A stretch of 64,000 nucleotides of DNA from Micromonospora fulviviridis. Its GTDB lineage: Bacteria > Actinomycetota > Actinomycetes > Mycobacteriales > Micromonosporaceae. The position numbers and the translations under genes are program-made. The DNA lies in NCBI RefSeq assembly GCF_014648395.1, contig NZ_BMRA01000010.1:204970-268969 (forward strand), given 5' to 3'. Shown here piece after piece: positions 19,707-27,292 of this stretch (its first letter is position 1; every line of letters starts with the position of its first letter). The notes under the pieces were generated by a model. It made no database searches. It was not told where the DNA came from and saw only the letters and a program-made list of their open reading frames with translations.

Positions 19707-21952
19707 CTCGAACCGGGTGGGCCTTCGCGGCGCAACCGCTCGGCGAGCTCCCGGACGGCGTCGCCGAAGCGTGGATCGGACTCGCCCGGCCAGTGTCCGA
19801 CGACGGGGGGCGCGACGGTGTCGCTCGGCGGGACGACGACGTCCCACGGGTCGCGCAGTCGTCGGTCGACCGAACCGGCCGGTCCGGCGACGCCGGGCGG
19901 CTGGCCGTCGCGGTGGCCGGAGAAGACCCAGCTGCCGATGGGGTCGGTGTCGCGCCAGAGGTTCCGCCACCGCCACCCGACCCGCCGGCCCACCTCGCGT
20001 AGCACCTCGTCGTCGACGTACGCCGGAAAGAGCCGGGCGTAGAGGCGGCGCAGCGGTGAGCCGTAGGTCAGCAGCGCCACCCGGTCGCCGACGCCGGGTG
20101 GCAGCTGGAGCACGGTCGCGGCGAGCAGCACCGAGCCGTGGCTGTGCCCGGTGAGCAGCACCGAGTCGCCGCGGGAGGTCAGGTAGCAGATGCGCCGGGT
20201 CAGCTCCGGCACGGCACGTTCGGCGTAGCAGCGGGGCGCGAAGGGGTGGGCGATCCGCGGCCAGAAGGTGCCCAGGTCCCACAGCACGCCGACGTAGCGG
20301 CGGAACTCGGCCGTCCGGTACGCGAAGATGCCGGCGACCACGAGCGCGACGATGAGCGCCGCGATGACATAGCTGCCCAGCGCGGTACCGAAATTGATCA
20401 GTGCGGCGGGCACCCCGGTCCACCGCTCGATGACGTCCCCGGGGTACAGCTCCAGCAGCCCCACGGTGCTGCTGGCCAGGCCGAGCCCGGCGAGCAGGGC
20501 GTACACCACGGCGAGCAGTTCCAGCCGCTCGGTGAACCAGGCCCGGGCGATCGTCCTCTCGACCTGCCGCAGCCGGGGTGCGGCCTCGGGCGGCGCGTCC
20601 GGGAAGTCGCGGGCGACCGTGGCTGCGGCGGCGCGGCGCCGCCCGGGTCTGGACACCAGGACGACCACGGCGTCGAAGACCAGTGCGGCCAGCACCGCCA
20701 GGAAGAACGCGAAGATCGCCCACTTGTACGCCAGCGGCGGGCCGATGGGCGAGCGGTGCAGCGTCGGCGTGCCGCGATCGAGCAGGTCCGCCACCCGATA
20801 GACCAGCTCGGCGGAGAACGCCACCGCGACCCCGGTGGCGGCCGCCCCGAGGACCGGCGCGCCGAGCCCGCGCAGTTTCGAACCGCCCCGCAGCGCGCGG
20901 CGCTGGCGCAGCACCACGGCCCAGAGCACGACCAGCAGGACGGTCTGCGCGACCAGGAGCCACGTCACCAGCAGGGCGTATCCGGGCAGGCCGTCGCCGG
21001 ACGACCAGGGCGCCGGATCCGCCGCCACCGCGACGAGCACCAGCGCGGTGAGCGCGCACGCCACGGTGCGCAGTCCTCTCGTCGCCCGGTCGACGGCCGC
21101 CACCCGCTTCGGCTCGTCGATGACCGGATGGGCGCAGACCAGCGCGACGCAGGCGGCCAGCACCGCGGCGGTCGCCACCCCCAGGGCGACCGTGCTCGCG
21201 GAGGCGCCACCGCCGGCCCGGGCGGCGAGCAGGCTGAGGTCCAGGGTGGCGAGCGCGGCGGCGACGTGGATCTCGCGCAGCCGCGCGACCGGGGGCGCCG
21301 TGTCCCACTGCCCCACGGCGCTGAGCTGGTGCGTACCGGAGATGGTCGTGGGCCCGCGGAACGCCGGGAAGTTCCATCTCCGACCCGCGCCGAGCCACCA
21401 GACCAGGCCGACGGCGGCGGCCGGGACGAGCGCGAGCACCGCCAGCCGCAGGCCCGTCGGCCGCCCGCCGAGCCACGAGATCCAGCTCCGTCCCGACAGG
21501 CAGCTCGGCAGGGCCATGCACTTCCAGGCGACCTGGTCCAGCGCCACCCCGACGATGGAGAGCACGTAGAGCGCGGTCATGGTGAGCGCCAACGTCCGGC
21601 ACAGCGCCTTCACCACCGCCGCGCCCGTGCCGTGGCTGGCCGGACGCATCCAGAGCGCCACGTTGCAGAGCATGAAGGGCAGCAGGAACACCAGCGACAA
21701 CGTGCGTACCGCGGTTCCCGACGGCAGGTCGCTCCAGCGGTACGCCTCCAGGACCACCCCGCCCGCCCCTCGGGTGTCCGGGTAGCCCGGCCGGGGACGG
21801 TGGAAGCCGCCACTGCGGTCACCGGCGACCTGGTGGGTGTTCGGCCGGTCCAGCACCTGCCCGGCGCTGGCGCCCGAGACCCCGTGCACCCGCAGCTCGA
21901 TGACGTCGCCGGTGGCGGACGGTCCGCCCTGCGGTGGTGGCGTGTCCGCCAT
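19679..21952 (-). CDS. Polytopic membrane protein with C-terminal lipase-like (GHSHG) domain, copy A
   Basis: The 757-residue protein begins with a soluble segment (VIELRVHGVSGASAGQVLD) and continues with about ten hydrophobic segments. It ends in an alpha/beta-hydrolase-like region with nucleophile elbow LLTGHSHGSVLLAA, followed by LLTYGSPLRRLYARLFPAY and WRDTDPIGSWVF. Ser in GHSHGS, Asp in DTDP and His in VVGHWPGE would form the triad. The substrate is unknown. ATG 21952 is preceded by AGGGGGG. A clear paralogue is encoded at 27293-29521 on the same strand. Its 3' end overlaps the monooxygenase gene. Confidence 0.75.
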   Translation of the reverse strand: MADTPPPQGGPSATGDVIELRVHGVSGASAGQVLDRPNTHQVAGDRSGGFHRPRPGYPDTRGAGGVVLEAYRWSDLPSGTAVRTLSLVFLLPFMLCNVALWMRPASHGTGAAVVKALCRTLALTMTALYVLSIVGVALDQVAWKCMALPSCLSGRSWISWLGGRPTGLRLAVLALVPAAAVGLVWWLGAGRRWNFPAFRGPTTISGTHQLSAVGQWDTAPPVARLREIHVAAALATLDLSLLAARAGGGASASTVALGVATAAVLAACVALVCAHPVIDEPKRVAAVDRATRGLRTVACALTALVLVAVAADPAPWSSGDGLPGYALLVTWLLVAQTVLLVVLWAVVLRQRRALRGGSKLRGLGAPVLGAAATGVAVAFSAELVYRVADLLDRGTPTLHRSPIGPPLAYKWAIFAFFLAVLAALVFDAVVVLVSRPGRRRAAAATVARDFPDAPPEAAPRLRQVERTIARAWFTERLELLAVVYALLAGLGLASSTVGLLELYPGDVIERWTGVPAALINFGTALGSYVIAALIVALVVAGIFAYRTAEFRRYVGVLWDLGTFWPRIAHPFAPRCYAERAVPELTRRICYLTSRGDSVLLTGHSHGSVLLAATVLQLPPGVGDRVALLTYGSPLRRLYARLFPAYVDDEVLREVGRRVGWRWRNLWRDTDPIGSWVFSGHRDGQPPGVAGPAGSVDRRLRDPWDVVVPPSDTVAPPVVGHWPGESDPRFGDAVRELAERLRREGPPGSSQDGTQRPR

Positions 21953-22199
21953 GTACCCCCCTGAGCGGCGTCTCCGGCGGCGGTGGCCGGCCTGCTGCGG
22001 CGGCCGGGTGGGCCTACCCGTTCCGCGAACGATCACGCCTGGCAGGGGTCGCGTCGCCCCGCACCGGCCGCTGACCTGGATCAGTGGACCGTCCGCCACC
22101 AGCGACATCGAACTCGACCGGGTCGAGGGCGTCCATCCACGGGCCCCGCCGCCTCCACGTGATCATCACGAGGTGAGAGCCCTGGTGGTACCGCCCTGC

Positions 22200-23411
22200 T
22201 CATCCGGGCGTACCACCCGCTCGAACGGAATCCTCGCCGCGCTGCGCGGCGTTCCGTACCTCTCGATTCGCCGACGTCGCGTCGCAGCCGGTAGCTCGAA
22301 GCAGGTCGCTCGCGGCGGTGCGCAGTTGGGTCACCACCGCGTCTCCGAACTCGTCGACTCCCAGGGCTCGGGCTCGGCCAGCCCTGGAAACGGCCTCGCG
22401 TACCGCACGGCGGGTTCTCTCGGTCGGGCGCCCGGCGAGGTGCTCACGGCGCAGCAGCTCGACCGCATCGGCGAGCTGTCCGACACCGGCGGGCAGCTCG
22501 GGGGGAATCGGCTCGTGGTACTCCAACGCCATCGCTGACCGGCGGGCCACCCCCCGGCTGTGTTCGATGACCCGTTCCAGTTGAGCGGTCGCGCGGGCGA
22601 AGCGCTCCACATCCCGACGGCGCAGCCAACGGGCCGGCGCCAGGCTGACCACCTCCTGGGCGCCGCTGAGCGCCTGGTGCATCCGCGCGAGGTCGGGTCC
22701 CATGCCGCGCAAGGCGTCCAACGCTCGGACCGCCCGCTGCTGATCGCCGGTGGACAGCGCTGCGGAAACCTCCCGCAGCTGGCCGGCGAGGCACTTGAAG
22801 ATCGGGGCTGCGTCGCGGTCGAGGATCCGCATCGGGTTCAGTGGCACCAGCAACGCGACCACCAGGAGGCCCACGACACCGCCGACCGTCGCCTCGACGA
22901 TCCGAGGCCACTCGAGGTCCTTCTGGGCCGGAGCCAGGGTCGCGAGCAGCACCGCCGTACCGCCGGCCTGGCCAACGGCAGCCCCGCTGCGCCCGAACAG
23001 CAGGAGCGTGGCGAGGATGGCGCATCCGACGATGAACCCGGTCTGCCAGAACCCGGTGCCCAGAATGGTCAGCAGGAAGTCGGTGGTGGCGATGCCGAGT
23101 CCGACTCCGAGCAGCAGTTCGACCGTGCGGTGGGCGCGCTGGCCGAGTGCGGCGACGATCGTACCCACCGCGGCGGAAGGGGCGAAGACCGGCGCGGGGT
23201 TGCCCAGCACATCACGCCCGATCGACCAGGCCAGAGCTGCGGCGAGTCCCGCCTGCACCGAGATCACCAGGGCGACCTCCAGCTGATTGAGCCGCAAGCG
23301 GCCCGCCCGGCCACCTCGACCACGAACCCGGGCAGCGGTCGCCTTCGCCTGCTCGGCAACCCGGGCAGGCCGTGACCGGCTGGTGTCTGGCCGGCGACCG
23401 TCAGGACTCAC
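22200..23411 (-). CDS. FUSC-family integral membrane protein
   Basis: The product is about 403 residues. Six membrane segments lie at roughly residues 45-195 (VALVISVQAGLAAALAW, LLLGVGLGIATTDFLL, GGVVGLLVVALLVPL). A long, charged, helical cytoplasmic domain follows. This is the layout of FUSC/aromatic-acid-exporter-like proteins. GTG 23411 is chosen because TACGAG lies six bases upstream, the leaderless spacing seen elsewhere here. The frame stays open upstream to 23525, so the N-terminus is uncertain. Confidence 0.72.
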   Translation of the reverse strand: MSPDGRRPDTSRSRPARVAEQAKATAARVRGRGGRAGRLRLNQLEVALVISVQAGLAAALAWSIGRDVLGNPAPVFAPSAAVGTIVAALGQRAHRTVELLLGVGLGIATTDFLLTILGTGFWQTGFIVGCAILATLLLFGRSGAAVGQAGGTAVLLATLAPAQKDLEWPRIVEATVGGVVGLLVVALLVPLNPMRILDRDAAPIFKCLAGQLREVSAALSTGDQQRAVRALDALRGMGPDLARMHQALSGAQEVVSLAPARWLRRRDVERFARATAQLERVIEHSRGVARRSAMALEYHEPIPPELPAGVGQLADAVELLRREHLAGRPTERTRRAVREAVSRAGRARALGVDEFGDAVVTQLRTAASDLLRATGCDATSANREVRNAAQRGEDSVRAGGTPG

Positions 23412-23616
23412 CGAGCACTCGTACCATGCCCCCGCCGAGCAATTCCGGCCAATCCCGAGACCACCCGGTCGTCGAGGCCGGGGTCGGGCGTGACGCGCGT
23501 TAGACGGCGCGCGCGACCCGGCCATGGTCAGCCGACTCAGCAGGGTCCGGATCCACGACTGAGGCCTGCGCGGCGCGGTCGAGGATCGAGGGCGTGGCCC
23601 GCGCGGTCCCGGGCGA

Positions 23617-23622
23617 TAGGGT
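23617..23622 (+). promoter_or_regulatory. -10 box of leaderless PLP decarboxylase gene
   Basis: TAGGGT is followed by six bases and the GTG start at 23629. No ribosome binding site is present. Confidence 0.5.
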
Positions 23623-23628
23623 GCGTCG

Positions 23629-24996
23629 GTGGAGCAACCGAGTCACCTGTTCCGTCTGGCCGCCGACCATGCGGCGGAATACCGGCGGTCGCTGCCGGAC
23701 CGGCCGGTCGGCGTGCCGGTCGACCAGGCCGCGGTGACCGACGCCTTCGCCGGCCCGCTGCCCTCCGCCCCCTGCCCACCGGAGCAGGTGCTGGCGGACC
23801 TGCTGGCCGCGGCCGGGCCCGGCCTGGTCGCCAGCGCCGGCCCGCGGTACTTCGGGTTCGTGGTCGGCGGCGCGCTGCCGGCGGCGACCGCGGCCGACAT
23901 CCTCGCCGCCGGTTGGGACCAGCTCGCGTTCAACGCCGTCACGTCGCCGGCCGCCATCGCGGCCGAGGCGGCCGCCGGCGGTTGGCTGAAGGAGCTGCTG
24001 GGGGTTCCGGCGTCGGCGTCGGTGGGCTTCGTGACCGGTGCGCAGGCGGCGAACACCGCCGGGCTCGCCGCCGCCCGGCACCAGGTGCTGGCCGACGCGG
24101 GGTGGGACGTGGAACGGCGTGGGCTGCTCGGGGCGCCGCCGATCCGGGTGATCGCGGGGGAGGAGCGGCACGGCACCATCGACCGGTCGCTGCGTCTGCT
24201 GGGCCTCGGGGTGGACGTGGTGGAGCCGGTGCCGGCCGGGCCGAACGGCGCCATCGACGTCGGCGCGCTGCGGGCCGTGCTGCGAGCCGGCTCCCCGGGC
24301 CCCACCATCGTGTGTCTACAGGCCGGCAACGTGAACACCGGCGCCTGCGACGAGCTGCGCGAGGCGTGCGAGCTGGTCCACCGGCACGGTGGTTGGGCGC
24401 ATGTGGACGGGGCGTTCGGGCTGTGGGCCGCGGCGAGCCCGGCCACGCGGCATCTGGTGGACGGGCTGGAACTGGCGGACTCGTTGGCCTGCGACGGCCA
24501 CAAGTGGCTGAATCTGCCGTACGACTCGGCCTTCGCGTTCTGCACCCGGCCCGACGTGCAGGCGGCCGCGATGTCGTACGCCGCCGCCTACCTGGTCGGC
24601 TCCGGCGGCCCGCCGGTGGGCGCGGACCTCACCGCCGAGTCGTCGCGCCGGGCGCGGGGGTTCGCGGTCTGGGCGGGACTGCGCGAGCTGGGCCGCGACG
24701 GGGTCGCGGCGCTGGTCGACCGCTGCTGCGCGCTCGCCCGCCGGTTCGCCGAAGGGCTGGCGGCGGCCGGGTTCGAGGTGGCGAACGAGGTGGTCCTCAA
24801 CCAGGTGCTGGTCGGCTTCGGCGACGACGCGCGCACCGACCGGGTGGTGGCGGCGGTGCAGGCGGACGGCACCTGCTGGGCGGGCGGTACGACGTGGCGG
24901 GGGCGGCGCCTCATGCGGCTCTCCGTCTCGAACGCGACCACGACCGAGGCGGACGTGGACCGGTCGGTCGCCGCGATCACCCGCCTCGCCGCCTGA
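23629..24996 (+). CDS. PLP-dependent group II decarboxylase family protein
   Basis: The 455-residue protein has the fold-type I decarboxylase landmarks: FVTGAQAANTAGLAAARH, the cofactor-binding AHVDGAFGLWAAAS, and the Schiff-base lysine in SLACDGHKWLNLPYD (Lys292). Relatives decarboxylate aromatic or acidic amino acids or 2,4-diaminobutyrate, and the substrate cannot be assigned. Translation is probably leaderless from GTG 23629. It converges on the DDAH-like gene with 31 bases between stops. Confidence 0.87.
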   Translation: MEQPSHLFRLAADHAAEYRRSLPDRPVGVPVDQAAVTDAFAGPLPSAPCPPEQVLADLLAAAGPGLVASAGPRYFGFVVGGALPAATAADILAAGWDQLAFNAVTSPAAIAAEAAAGGWLKELLGVPASASVGFVTGAQAANTAGLAAARHQVLADAGWDVERRGLLGAPPIRVIAGEERHGTIDRSLRLLGLGVDVVEPVPAGPNGAIDVGALRAVLRAGSPGPTIVCLQAGNVNTGACDELREACELVHRHGGWAHVDGAFGLWAAASPATRHLVDGLELADSLACDGHKWLNLPYDSAFAFCTRPDVQAAAMSYAAAYLVGSGGPPVGADLTAESSRRARGFAVWAGLRELGRDGVAALVDRCCALARRFAEGLAAAGFEVANEVVLNQVLVGFGDDARTDRVVAAVQADGTCWAGGTTWRGRRLMRLSVSNATTTEADVDRSVAAITRLAA

Positions 24997-25027
24997 CGTC
25001 GACCGCGACCCCGCCGGTCAGGGCGGG

Positions 25028-25798
25028 TCAGGCCCCGGGGATCAGCACGCTCAGGCAGGTGACGCAGCCCTCGAGCTTCTCGTACTCGCTGATGTCGACC
25101 ACGACCGGTGTGAAGCCGAGGTCCGCGACGAGCGCCGCGGTGCGCGGCGCCGACGCGGCCAGCAGCACGAGGTCGTCCCCGAGCGGTACGACGTGGCAGC
25201 CGGCCTCCTCGTCGACCGGGCGCACCGGCTGTCGCAGCGCGGTCGTGTCGAGCAGTTCCGGCAGCGCGAGCAGGGTGCCGTCGGGCAGCGCGGTCACGGC
25301 CGACTTGAGGTGCAGCACCTCGCGCAGCGGGACCGGGATCACCGTGCGCCCCCGGGTCGCCAGGTGGGCACGCAGCTGGGCCACGCCCGCCTCGTCGGTG
25401 CGGCCGCCCCGGCCGACGTACACCGTGTCGCCGATCTGCAGCACGTCGCCGCCGTCCAGCGTGCCGGGCGCCTCGATGCGCACGACCTCCAGCCCGGCCT
25501 CGCGTACCGCCTTCTCGGTGCCGGGGACCTCCGGGCGGCGCTCCGGCGCGCCCGGGCGGGTGAGCACCGCCAGGTCGTCGCAGACCACGACGGTGTCCTC
25601 GACGAACACCGAGTCGGGGCACTGCTCGGCGGGGGCGACCTCGCGCACCTGCCAGCCGGCCTCGGCGAGCGCCGCCCGGTACGCCTCGTGCTGGCGGCGG
25701 GCCCGCGCGACGTCCACGTCGCTGCGTTCGATGTGGGTGACCAGCCCCTCGGCCAGCCGGCCGCTGGGTCGCCGGACCAGGGCAGTGCCTCGCGTCAT
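25028..25798 (-). CDS. Dimethylarginine dimethylaminohydrolase (DDAH)-like amidinotransferase-family hydrolase
   Basis: The 256-residue protein of the guanidino-group-modifying family would hydrolyse methylated arginines to citrulline and methylamines. Visible are FVEDTVVV, GGDVLQIGDTVYVG, the catalytic His in LHLKSAVTAL, and the nucleophile Cys248 in EGCVTCLSV near the C-terminus. Arginine deiminases share the fold, but the shorter length and C-terminal CVTCLS favour DDAH. It lies 53 bases downstream of the Rrf2 regulator gene on the same strand and is probably co-transcribed with it. Confidence 0.82.
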   Translation of the reverse strand: MTRGTALVRRPSGRLAEGLVTHIERSDVDVARARRQHEAYRAALAEAGWQVREVAPAEQCPDSVFVEDTVVVCDDLAVLTRPGAPERRPEVPGTEKAVREAGLEVVRIEAPGTLDGGDVLQIGDTVYVGRGGRTDEAGVAQLRAHLATRGRTVIPVPLREVLHLKSAVTALPDGTLLALPELLDTTALRQPVRPVDEEAGCHVVPLGDDLVLLAASAPRTAALVADLGFTPVVVDISEYEKLEGCVTCLSVLIPGA

Positions 25799-25851
25799 GC
25801 CGCCAGTCTGCCCGCGCCTGCCCGCCGCGCTCAAGCAGGGCGGCCCGGCGA

Positions 25852-26361
25852 CTACCCGACCTCGGCGGTCGCGGTGTCGCCCCCGTCCGGCCCGCTGAGC
25901 CAGGTGCGGATGCCGCCGAGCGCGGTCGGTCCGTAGTCGTCGTCGACGGCGCCGGCGAGGTCCGCGACGGTGACCGCCTGTAGGGCGGCGCGCCAGGCGG
26001 CGTCGGCGCCGGCCATCGCGCGGGCGATGGGGCACGGCCGGGTGCAGGCCTCCGCCGGCGTCGCGAGGGGGCCGCGCTGGCGGATCTCCGTGCACACGAA
26101 CGCGGGCTGGGCGCCGTCGACGGCGGCGACGACGTCGAGGACGGTGATCTGCTCGGGCGCCCTGGTCAGGACGTATCCGCCCGCCTTGCCCTGGACGGAG
26201 GTCACCAGGCCGGCGCGGGAGAGTGCCTGCAACTGTTTGGCCAGGTAGCTGCCGGAGACGTCATGCAGTTCCGCGAGCCGGGCAGCCGGCACGGGCTCCG
26301 TGGCCGTGGTCAGCACCACGCAGCAGTGCAGCGCCCACTCGACCCCACCCGACAGCTTCAT
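25852..26361 (-). CDS. Rrf2-family transcriptional regulator with three-Cys motif
   Basis: The 169-residue protein has an Rrf2 winged helix (EWALHCCVVLTTA, LHDVSGSYLAKQLQALSRAGLV, VQGKAGGYVLTR). Cys90, Cys106 and Cys110 lie in the region that holds the Fe-S cluster in IscR, NsrR and RsrR. It could therefore sense NO, redox state or iron. ATG 26361 follows GGGGGGT. Two matching inverted repeats lie in the divergent promoter region just upstream and are its likely operators. Probable targets are itself, the DDAH-like gene and the divergent NmrA-like gene. Confidence 0.87.
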   Translation of the reverse strand: MKLSGGVEWALHCCVVLTTATEPVPAARLAELHDVSGSYLAKQLQALSRAGLVTSVQGKAGGYVLTRAPEQITVLDVVAAVDGAQPAFVCTEIRQRGPLATPAEACTRPCPIARAMAGADAAWRAALQAVTVADLAGAVDDDYGPTALGGIRTWLSGPDGGDTATAEVG

Positions 26362-26375
26362 CCGACCCCCCTTGA

Positions 26376-26423
26376 CTCGGACACAGACTATCCGACTATG
26401 GTCTCGGACAGAAAGTATCCGAG
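26376..26423. promoter_or_regulatory. Two tandem Rrf2-type operators in divergent promoter region
   Basis: Site 1 (26376-26396) and site 2 (26403-26423) both read CTCGGACA, seven bases, then TATCCGA or TATCCGAG, with CGGA/TCCG inverted arms. They are 27 bases apart. A possible promoter for the rightward gene is TTGACT (26372-26377) and TATGGT (26397-26402), with a rather long 19-base spacer, so both sites would overlap it. Confidence 0.6.
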
Positions 26424-26487
26424 TTTGAGGACGGATCCTCGACGAAGCCGGCGTGCCGTACGGGCGCGCCGTGGAAGGGTGAGAGCC

Positions 26488-27237
26488 ATGAAGCTCACGG
26501 TCATCGGTGGCACCGGACTGATCGGCTCGCAGGTGGTCCAGAAGCTGAGGGCGGCCGGACACGAGGCCGTCCCCGCGGCGCCCTCGACGGGCGTCGACCT
26601 GCTCACGGGAGAGGGCCTGGACCGGGCGCTGGAGGGCGCGCAGGTCGTCGTCAACGTCGCCAACTCGCCGACCTTCGACGACGCCTCGATCGACTTCTTC
26701 CGGACCACCATGAACAACCTCCTGGCCGCCGGGGAGCGGGCCGGCGTCGGGCACCAGGTGGTCCTCTCGATCGTCGGCGTGGACCAGGTCCCCCAGCTCG
26801 ACTACTACCGCGCCAAGACCCTCCAGGAGGACCTGCTGCGGCAGGGGCCCACGCCGTACTCCATCGTGCGTGCCACCCAGTTCTTCGAGTTCATGAACGC
26901 GGTCCTGTCCTGGACCTCCGACGCCAGCACCGTCCGGCTGCCCGCCACCCGGATCCAGCCGATGGCCGCCGCGGACGTCGTCGACGCGGTCGTCGACGTC
27001 GCCACCGGGGCGCCGCTGAACGGCGTCCGCAACGTCGCCGGGCCGGACGTCTTCGCCCTCGACGACCTCGGGCGGATCACCCTGGCCGCGCAGCAGGACG
27101 ACCGGCAGGTCGTCACCGACGACAAGGCGGGCATGTTCGCGGTCGCCGCCGGCGACGTGCTCATCGGGGGCCCGGACGCGCACCTGGCGCCCACGCACTA
27201 CCAGGACTGGATGCGGTCCGCCCGGTCCTCCCACTGA
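26488..27237 (+). CDS. NmrA-like NAD(P)-binding (atypical SDR) protein
   Basis: The 249-residue protein has the N-terminal Rossmann motif MKLTVIGGTGLIGSQVV and family features VVLSIVGVDQV, YYRAKTLQEDLL and YSIVRATQFFEF. These atypical short-chain dehydrogenases bind NAD(P) and may be reductases or redox sensors. ATG 26488 follows GGAAGGG. It is divergent from the Rrf2 gene and shares its operator region, as often seen for redox-responsive pairs. Confidence 0.85.
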   Translation: MKLTVIGGTGLIGSQVVQKLRAAGHEAVPAAPSTGVDLLTGEGLDRALEGAQVVVNVANSPTFDDASIDFFRTTMNNLLAAGERAGVGHQVVLSIVGVDQVPQLDYYRAKTLQEDLLRQGPTPYSIVRATQFFEFMNAVLSWTSDASTVRLPATRIQPMAAADVVDAVVDVATGAPLNGVRNVAGPDVFALDDLGRITLAAQQDDRQVVTDDKAGMFAVAAGDVLIGGPDAHLAPTHYQDWMRSARSSH

Positions 27238-27252
27238 TCCGAGCCGCACGCG

Positions 27253-27282
27253 GCGACGGCCGGGCGCGGGATCGGCCGTCGC
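27253..27282. terminator. Bidirectional hairpin between converging genes
   Basis: GCGACGGCC (27253-27261) pairs with GGCCGTCGC (27274-27282) around a 12-base loop, midway between the stops at 27237 and 27293. Confidence 0.55.
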
Positions 27283-27292
27283 GCCGCGGAGG

